Assembly (NCBI RefSeq): GCF_900660525.1
Contig: NZ_LR214970.1
Span: 310,001 to 374,000, forward strand
Direction: 5' to 3'
Length of the DNA stretch: 64,000 nucleotides
Source of the DNA: Mycoplasmopsis bovigenitalium
GTDB lineage: Bacteria > Bacillota_I > Bacilli_A > Mycoplasmatales > Metamycoplasmataceae
Under the pieces are notes generated by a model, which was not told the origin of the DNA, ran no database searches, and was given only the letters and a program-made list of their open reading frames with translations. Below, piece by piece: positions 57,225 through 64,000 of the stretch (the first letter of the stretch is position 1; each line of letters begins with the position of its first letter). The position numbers and the translations under genes were made by a program.

Positions 57225-57651
57225 AAGGTTTAATGAATTACTAATTAAAATAGTTGATAAAGGTTATCCCCACATGCCAACCTTAACCGCTTCTGTAACT
57301 GGAGATGTATTTCGCAGAATCGATACAGGGTATAGTGTAAGCGTATCAAATGCAAGTTTAATGAACTATGTTCGAGTCTTAAAAAATTATTTCATACTTC
57401 ACCTTTCATCATTTAGAAGCGGGTTAGCATTCTCTGATTTTGATGGTATTACTTCACCAGCATACTTAGTTTTAAGGCTAATTGGTCAAAATGTTCATAA
57501 CCCAAAATACTGAAAACACTTTTTTAGAACTGAAACATTTATAAAATCATTAGTTCCATTCACATATGGATTAAGAGTTGGTAAAACAATTAATCTTGAT
57601 GAGTTAAATGGTATTGAAATTGTTGATTTAATTGAATGGTTGCTGCAATAG
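57154..57651 (+). CDS. Chimeric hsdS fragment fused to the tail of the DUF4143 ATPase gene
   Basis: 165 aa. MFADKKTLKPAIRFKEFTNA with WEQRRF is the conserved start of a type I specificity (HsdS) half. A single target-recognition region with VSNASLMNYVRVLK and GLRVGKTINL follows. From LNGIEIVDLIEWLL on it is the end of the ATPase gene, joined in frame at 57607. Upstream, HQRKLEKLKNIKNMLLEK (the HsdS central motif) is present at 57101 but one base out of frame. No hsdM or hsdR is in the window. Probably not functional. Confidence 0.8.
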
Positions 57652-57660
57652 CAATAAATT

Positions 57661-57699
57661 AAAATGTGCGTTTTTGATGTTTAACGCACATTTTATTTT
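57661..57699. terminator. Bidirectional terminator, copy 2
   Basis: Same stem-loop as at 52448; between the hsdS chimera and res copy 2. Confidence 0.85.
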
Positions 57700-57708
57700 C
57701 GCAATTTT

Positions 57709-60354
57709 CTAAATGCCCTTAATGAATTCACTTATATACGACTTAAATTTTTCAATTTTATCATGTTGCTGATTAAAGAAAGGAAAGCCAATAATTTTAT
57801 ATTGGTCAGAAAGCAGTCCGCTAATATGATTTTTTTCTTCAATTTCCATTAAAAATTCTTCTTTTCATGGGTCTTTTTCAAGTATGTGCTGACCTTTTGG
57901 TTCAATGAAAGCTTGATATGTTGTTTCTTCATAAATTGTTTTTCTTTTAATGAATAATAAAAAGTCTGGCTCAAATCTTTGGCCTTTATCAAATGAATAG
58001 ATAGCTAATTCAGGAATTCTTTCATTTCTTACAACATAGTACTCTAGGTCATTATTTTTGAGCATCGGTTCAATATCGCTTTTAAAGTGTTTGATAAATA
58101 ATTTTTCTTCGCTTGTGCCATAATTATCATTAAACACATATCAATTTTCTTTTGATAAATCAAGTTGATAAGCATTATTAGTACAATTATTTTGTGAATC
58201 ACCCTTACCACCATTATTATCAATAGTTTGGAGATTAATAATTTTATCTTTTAATACTTCGCTAAGCTGCTTAGCTACAAATTCTGTTGAACCCTCATAT
58301 TGTGGTTTTAAATTTAAAATATGTGATGCAATGTTTGCTAAAGCGTTTTTAACGGCAAAAAATATTGTTTTAGCACTTAAATTGCCCGAATATGTGATAC
58401 TTATATTTGAGTTACCAATAAATTCGTCAGAAGTTAAAAACTCTTTAGTTGATTTTAAATTACTAAATTTTTCTTTTAAAACATTAAAACTTAACTCATT
58501 ATAACATTCGATAGCACCCAAAAGAATGTTATAACTAATGTCTTTTAGTTTGATATTTGTTACATTTACATTCAAATTATTGTTTGAATAATCATCACCA
58601 AATAAATTTGATATATAACCTGAATTTTTAACATCAGTATAATCATAAGTTTTGTTTCTAATGCTTGATTCTAGAGAGTCTGGTTTACTTTTAGGTATTC
58701 TTTTATTTGAATAAACAAAGGTTTTTTTATAAAATTCGCTAGATTTAAATTCATCTTTTAGTCTATATTCTATTTTATTTTGCACTTCAGGTTGTAAACC
58801 GCTAGCAATTAAGGCTCTATGCAGTTCTGAGATATATTGTGAGTCATTTTTGCTATGAAAATACATAGTTTCTAAAATTCGATTTTTGTTTTCGATATCT
58901 TGGTCATATTTTCTTTTGAATTTGTCATCTTCATCATTGGTTGCAAATGGGCAATATCTAGCTCCCCGACCAATAAGTTGTGCTTCTTTAATTGTATAAG
59001 ACCCAATTTTGCCTTTTCCGGCTTGTCGCGTATCATATAAGCGCACTATATCAAATAAATTTAATACATCCCAGCCCTCATTTAACATATCAACTGAAAA
59101 AATAATTCTGATTGGATTATTGGTGTCTTCTAATGAATTAACTAACAATTGTTTTTCTTTATTATCGTCAGAAGCTCCATTCATAATTATTGAATTTTCA
59201 ACAGTAAATGAATTTTTAATTGATTGCTCTAATAATTCAAGAGTATTATCTTTTTGTTTAAAGTAATTGATAGCTTCATTTAATTTTTCAATGTTAAATA
59301 GCTCTAAATTCAACAATTCATAACTTGTTAAAGTTTTTATTTTGTTAAAAAATTCTTCATAAAAACTTTTCGATTCATTAATTCTTTGCGACTTAAGCAT
59401 AATTACAGGTTTAATATTAAGTTTTAAGTCTGAAAAAAGAAATTTTCGATATTCACTCATTACTAATGCTATTAGCGTTCTTTGTCATAAATCACCAGAA
59501 GTAGCAAAATTTTGAAAATCTTTTGTATAGCCACTTTCCCTAAAATTTACAAGCGGATAGTTAAAGACAATTTTATCCTTGTATTTTTCAAGAACATTGC
59601 TATCTTTTAAATCACAAGTTGCCGTGAATTCAAGCATTATATTATCTTTATTTCTATTAAATGCATTCATAACTGAGATTTCTCAGCTTTTTAATTCAGA
59701 TTCTTGGTCTATTGTTTTTTTCTTAGTAAATGAATTAATGTGATGGCTTTCATCAGAAATAAATACAACTTTATTGTCTTCAAATTGGTCAAATGTTATT
59801 TTATTTTCCTTTGGCTGCATTAAATCTAAGTGCAACTTTTGCGTGGTAGTAAAGACTATTTCAATATCATCACTAAGTATATTATTGGTAAAATTATCAA
59901 CTTTTTTGATTTTTATATTATTGCCTAAATATTGAATATTTTCGTCAAATAAATATTTGCTAGATAATGGATTAATAAAGTTTTCAATTGTTTTTTCAAG
60001 CACATTGGTTTGATTGACAAAAAACAAAAATTTCCGATAACCTTTTGTATATAAATAAAGAATAAGTCCTGCCATTATAACAGTTTTTCCACTCCCTGTT
60101 GCCATATGAAATAGTGAGTGAATTTGTTTATTATTTCTTAATTTACCATTTTCAAAATACAAAATAAAATTACTAAAAGCATCTTTTTGATACTCTCTTA
60201 AAATTATGTTTTTTGATAGTCCACTATTAATAATGTCGGGAAAATCAATACTTTTGCCATATTCTTTTAAAGTATTAATTTTTTCATATAAAAATTGTTC
60301 TTTCATATTATTTATCCCTATAAAATGAGTTGGTAAATGATTTATCAACTTCAC
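57709..60354 (-). CDS. Type III restriction endonuclease subunit Res, copy 2
   Basis: 881 aa, near-identical to copy 1; the few changes include Asn for Lys near 58050 and Met for Ile at the NNMKEQF segment. All helicase and nuclease motifs are intact. GTG start at 60354 as in copy 1. Because the upstream mod is frameshifted, this Res would rely on Mod from copy 1 or be silent. The Met in NNMKEQF offers an alternative start absent from copy 1. Confidence 0.92.
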
Positions 60355-62219
60355 TTATATTAAAATCTTCATCATCAATATCTGAGTAATTTACATATAG
60401 TTTATTTTTATCAACTAAACTAATAAGAGCTTTTTTCTTGTTGGTTAAATCTAAACTGTTGAATTCTTTTTCAGCATTTACTAATTCTTCATTTGATATA
60501 TAAGGGACTATTCGATTATCTGAATATATTTTGGTTTTGATTTCATTGATATTTTTTTCTTTAGAATCTAGTATTTGGTTAATTAAAGTTTGAGAGTTTT
60601 CCAAAAGCTCACAATAAACAAATGAACCTCCACCTTGTCATTTTACTGATGTAGAGATGCCGCCTTGTTCGCCTTTGATTACTTTTTTCATTCTTTCAAC
60701 AGTTATATCTTGAATATAATCCATTTGCTCAATTCCTATGTATCTGCGATTCATTTTGTGAGCAACTGCCGCTGTTGTTCCCGAACCTAAGAAAAAGTCA
60801 AGAACAATGTCGTTAGGTTTACTTGAAATTTCTATAATTCTATTAACCAAAAATTCAGATTTAGGATAAGTGAACAAATCTTTTTTAAAAATACTTTTTA
60901 AATGTTCTTTTGCTTTATCATTAATTATATTTTTATCAATTAAAAATGTATTTGTTTTTGTTCCTTTAATCATTCCATCTTTAATAATATAATCTTTAAC
61001 ATAAATATCATAAATACCCAATGAATTTTTTTTACAAATAAGTAAATTAGAATTATTCTCCACATTTTCCTTATTCCATCTCCATCTTCCTAATGTTCCA
61101 TCTGTTTTAACTGGGAAAATTTCAATATAATTAGGATTATAATTTATCGTTATTTCGTTATTTTTTTCATCAAAATATATAGGGTAATACATATTGGGTC
61201 TATCTTCTTTTAATGATTCATTTCCTGATTTTCTTAATGATAGTAATCTATATTCATCATTTAAACTTTTATTTTCATCTGCTCCAAACTTATAAAAAAC
61301 GCCATTATATTGAATTTTTGTATAAACAAGAATATATTCATGAGACCTAGCAATTGGATAGTTAGATTCTTGTCTTCCGCGCGGATTCATTAAAGGTATA
61401 ATATTAGCGACAAAATTCTCCCTCCCAAAAATATCGTCCATCAACATCTTTAAATAAGCTTGTTCATTGTCATCACATTGCACAAAAATAACGCCATCAT
61501 CTTTTAACAGCTTTTTCGCTAACTCTAGCCTATTTTTCATAAATACAAGTCAAGTTGAATGATTAAATGAGTCATTGTAGTTGAATGAATCATTCCCTGT
61601 ATTATATGGTGGGTCAATATAAATGCACTTTACCTTGCCTTCATAGCGTTTAAGCAATGATGAAAGAGCAATTAAGTTATTGCCTTTAATTATTAAATTA
61701 TCATTTTCATTAAGTGTGATATTTTCTTGAATACCATCTTTTGTATATCTTTTTGCATTAGTAAAAACTTTGGGAGCGAGCATTTTACTAATTTCTCCGC
61801 TGGCAATTACTTCATTATAAAGTATCTCGCGACGCTTTTGTTTGTCTTTTTCTTGCCCCCCCCCCTATTAAGCAATCTTTATATGGAAAATCTAAAACAA
61901 CATCATTTGTTTTAGAAATGAAATTGCCATTATGTGTTAAACCGATTTTGTTTGAATATTTAGTATATGAATCTGGCAAGAATTCTTTTGATTCAATAAA
62001 TCAAGCAAATTTTTGTTTATCAAAAACTAATGAATTTTCAACATTAACAAAGAATGTCTCTTTTACTTGTTGATTTGCAATTAATAAAGCCAATAAATCT
62101 TTATCCATGTTCATAACATCACTATAAACACTTGTTTTTAATAATTTACCATCTTCTGATATATACTTTTCGTTTGTTAAAAGTAATTTAGAAACTATTT
62201 CAAAAATGTTATTCTTCAT
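60308..62219 (-). CDS. Type III DNA methyltransferase subunit Mod, copy 2 (phase OFF, frameshifted)
   Basis: The same first 110 residues as copy 1 lead to a ten-G tract at 61856-61865. With ten G the frame ends at TAA 61815, giving a 134-aa fragment. The downstream frame (from about 61855 to 60308) is intact, with DPPYNTG and DFFLGSGTT. Nine G would give about 636 aa. The target-recognition region (about 60818-61515) differs completely from copy 1: VANIIPLMNPRGRQESNY then SHEYILVYTK. It would methylate a different sequence. Reinitiation at MLAPKVF (61783) is possible but would lack the N-terminus. Confidence 0.93.
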
Positions 62220-62423
62220 AACTTGCTCCCTTTCTAATTTGTAAAAATGATATGTATATTTATTAATTAATTAAATGATAGCAAAATTTTATTTGCTTTC
62301 ATCAGCGTAAGTTAGAAAAGCTAAAAAACATTAAAAATATGCTTTTAGAAAAATGTTTGCAGACAAAAAAACACTGAAACCAGCTATTAGATTCAAGGAA
62401 TTTACTAACGCTTGAGAACAGAG
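61516..62423. repeat. Long direct repeat B, copy 2
   Basis: Second copy of 56318-57224. The two hsdS fragments diverge right after the WEQR codons. Confidence 0.93.
61856..61865 (-). repeat. C10/G10 switch tract in mod copy 2
   Basis: Ten C on the given strand, one more than in copy 1, within otherwise identical sequence. It is the only reason the second mod is out of frame. Confidence 0.93.
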
Positions 62424-62976
62424 GAAATTCGAAAATGTATTTTTCAATATTCAAGAAAAAAACAATGGCACATTTGATATTAAAAAATATATTTCGGTAG
62501 CAACCAATACTTTTAAGACAGATTTGAAAATTGATAATATCAAAACTATTGCAGGTTATAGCATATTTAGAGTTGGCGACATTGCATATGAAGGCCACAC
62601 TAATAAAGAGTTTCCATTCGGCAGATTTGTACAAAATACTTTAAAAAATGGCATTATTTCTAATATTTTTACAGTTTTTAGACCTAAGATTGAATTTTCG
62701 TTGAATTTTTCAAAATATTGAGCAAATAGTAATAATGTAATGCTTGCGGCATTAAAAAGAAGTTCAAAATCAGGAATAATGATGAATTCTTTGGATATAG
62801 AAATAATTAATAAAGAGATTATTAAGCTGCCAGAACTCAAAGAACAAAAAAGAGTAGGTAGTTTATTATCAAATATCGACTCCCTAATCACCCTTCATCA
62901 GCGTAAGCATTATTATTGATTTTTTTCATTTTTTATACATAAAAAAGTATTTATTTATATGGGTGTAGAAAGGTAA
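62353..62976 (+). CDS. Type I restriction specificity (HsdS) half-protein
   Basis: 207 aa. It opens like the 57154 fragment (LKPAIRFKEFTNAWEQRKF). It has one target-recognition domain with YISVATNTFK and FRVGDIAYEGHTN, then the conserved spacer LPELKEQKRVGSLLSNIDSL and TLHQRK at 62894. After HQRK the sequence is unrelated and runs out to TAA at 62974. Full HsdS has two such halves, so this is one half, cut exactly at the HQRK codons. An out-of-frame HQRKLEKLKNIK sits upstream at 62300. No partner hsdM is visible. Confidence 0.85.
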
Positions 62977-63036
62977 AATGAAAAAATCAGAAATACTTTT
63001 ATATAAATATTTGAACCTGTAAAATTTAAGTGTGTT

Positions 63037-63063
63037 ATGCAAGCAAGCGTGCTTGCATTTTTT
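63037..63063 (+). terminator. Terminator after the hsdS half-gene
   Basis: ATGCAAGCA-AGCG-TGCTTGCAT followed by a T run. Confidence 0.88.
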
Positions 63064-63085
63064 AATATCAAAAAGGATAAAAAAA

Positions 63086-63104
63086 GAACCCGAACTTCGG
63101 GTTC
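63086..63104 (-). terminator. GC-rich hairpin with T run on the minus strand
   Basis: GAACCCGAA-C-TTCGGGTTC, preceded by A residues on the given strand, so the T tail exists only for minus-strand transcription. No minus-strand gene is visible to its right within the window. Confidence 0.65.
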
Positions 63105-63181
63105 CAAAATTGCTTGCTAATATACAACAAAATTATAACCCAAAAATTCAAAAATAAAAATTTTAAATAAAAGGAGGTTAA

Positions 63182-63559
63182 ATGAGCGCAATTGATAATA
63201 TACAAATTGAAAACGAATATTTAAATTCATTAACCTCCGGAGAATTAAGAAATTTTTGATTTGAAGAAAAATTTAAAAAATTGTATAGAGAGAGAAAATA
63301 TGCAAAATTAAATTTTCAAGGGTTAAAACTAATTTCAAATACAAAATTGAAATTATCACAAGAACTTGTTAAAGTTTTATTAGGTAAAAAAATTGCGGTT
63401 GAAATTCTAGCAATTTTAAAAGCACTAGGCGGAGTAAAAAAATGAATATCACTAACTAAACTTTTTAAGTACGGCTTAAAAAAATCTAGTGTTTATTCAG
63501 TTATAAAATTCCTAATCGAAAATGGACTAATTTTATACTGTAATCAAATGTTAAAATAG
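63182..63559 (+). CDS. Putative winged-helix protein of an accessory element
   Basis: 125 aa with a strong AAAGGAGG site. Residues 70-120 (VEILAILKALGGVKKWISL, KKSSVYSVIKFLIENGLIL) look like a winged helix-turn-helix. The N-terminal half is basic and helical. Family not recognised. It stops at 63557, just after a second open frame (-1) begins, so the gene may be frameshifted or use frameshifting to make a longer protein. Confidence 0.65.
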
Positions 63560-63990
63560 CGCCACGGGTTGTCGATTCTAGAAGCAAAAAAACATTAATA
63601 ATTTCGGGCAAAAAATGCTGATTTATATTTTTGCTTTATGGCTTAAGTGTCGTTAAAATTTTTCGCATTTTAAATTGAAAAGCTAAGGCTGAAAAATTAG
63701 CGAAAAAAGACGCTATTTGTAATTACCATAATCGCTTGTATAAAAGAGAGTGTGGATGTGGCAAAAAAGTTATTATCCAGAACAAATATTTTGCAGGCGA
63801 GAATAGACATTTCATTTATTCTTGTTTTAAAAAACTAACCTACATTTTTGATAAAGAAATGAAAGATGTTTTTAAAACTGTTAAATCTTGAAAATGATTT
63901 GCTAATGGTAGAAATTATTACTTTGATGCTCGGGGCAAATTCTGCTTTGAATTTAAAAGTGAGAGATATCTTCTGTTAAATATTTTTTAG
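63544..63990 (+). pseudogene. Open frame continuing the 63.2 kb gene in the -1 frame
   Basis: 148 codons without a stop (TGA Trp), but no plausible start codon or ribosome-binding site at its beginning. It reads a hydrophobic segment (CWFIFLLYGLSVVKIF), then basic sequence. A Cys-rich part (RECGCGKKVII and later YSCFKK) could be a small zinc-binding module. It overlaps the previous gene by 16 nt. It is probably the rest of the same protein, separated by a frameshift at the four A at 63553. It ends at 63988-63990, 10 nt before the window edge. Confidence 0.5.
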
Positions 63991-64000
63991 AGTTAATAAA

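Larger units (their letters stand above)
57607..60817. repeat. Long direct repeat A, copy 2
   Basis: Second copy of 52394-55604. Homologous recombination between the copies would delete or amplify one R-M cassette. Confidence 0.95.

Noticed and set aside
52394-62423. Assembly artefact as explanation for the duplicated R-M cassette
   Set aside because: The copies differ by scattered substitutions, by tract length and by the whole recognition region, so they are distinct loci.
62302-62891. Minus-strand frames opposite the hsdS half-gene
   Set aside because: Shadows; the plus-strand frame has clear HsdS motifs.

Overview
The window is mollicute DNA of the Mycoplasma type. It is strongly AT-rich, and at least 30 conserved genes read correctly only if TGA is decoded as tryptophan. 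Examples are valS, pyk, holA, pheT, ung, rplT and comEA. All coordinates below assume that code (genetic code 4). There is almost no cell-wall or biosynthetic content. The genes cover translation, acetate-yielding fermentation, nucleoside salvage, lipoproteins and nucleases. The gene set suggests the M. hominis/M. bovis side of the mycoplasmas, but I cannot name a species.

Layout. 1-5.6 kb (+): end of the ribosomal-protein operon, secY-adk-map-infA-rpmJ-rpsM-rpsK-rpoA-rplQ. 5.7-8.1 kb (+): a large degenerate ABC-ATPase-like gene. 8.3-16.9 kb (+): valS-folD-tpx, then pta-ackA-coaD-engB-membrane protein with stop/start overlaps. 17.1-21.4 kb (+): pyk, a lipoprotein nuclease, whiA, holA and the RNase P RNA. 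21.5-25.4 kb (-): pyrG, a HAD phosphatase, nusB and an ECF transporter S component. 25.5-28.9 kb (+): a phosphohexomutase, then a coiled-coil surface protein whose frame is broken at a C7 tract. 28.9-31.0 kb (-): obg and a second HAD phosphatase. 31.1-34.8 kb (+): a membrane protein and deoD-deoA-deoC. 34.8-50.8 kb (-): lpdA, glyA, pheT-ung-pheS-rarA, dnaK behind a CIRCE-like element, comEC-comEA, an Endonuclease I-type lipoprotein, rplT-rpmI-infC with an attenuator leader, a small ORF and tmcAL.

51.1-64 kb is accessory DNA and the most interesting part. An AAA/DUF4143 ATPase is followed by two tandem copies of a type III restriction-modification cassette (mod and res, minus strand), offset by about 5.2 kb. 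Both mod genes carry a poly-G tract (poly-C on the given strand) near the 5' end. Copy 1 has nine residues and is open; copy 2 has ten and is frameshifted. The two Mod proteins share their backbone but have unrelated central target-recognition regions, while the Res proteins are almost identical. Pieces of type I hsdS genes flank each cassette, one of them fused in frame to the tail of the ATPase gene. The locus therefore looks like a two-specificity, independently switching methylation system built by duplication inside an old type I locus. The C7 tract in the surface-protein gene suggests the same switching mechanism acts on the cell surface.

How the genes work together: pyk, pta and ackA give the ATP-yielding end of glycolysis. 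Two secreted or anchored nucleases, ComEA/ComEC and DeoD/DeoA/DeoC fit a DNA-scavenging route from environmental DNA to sugar phosphates. The rest is housekeeping.
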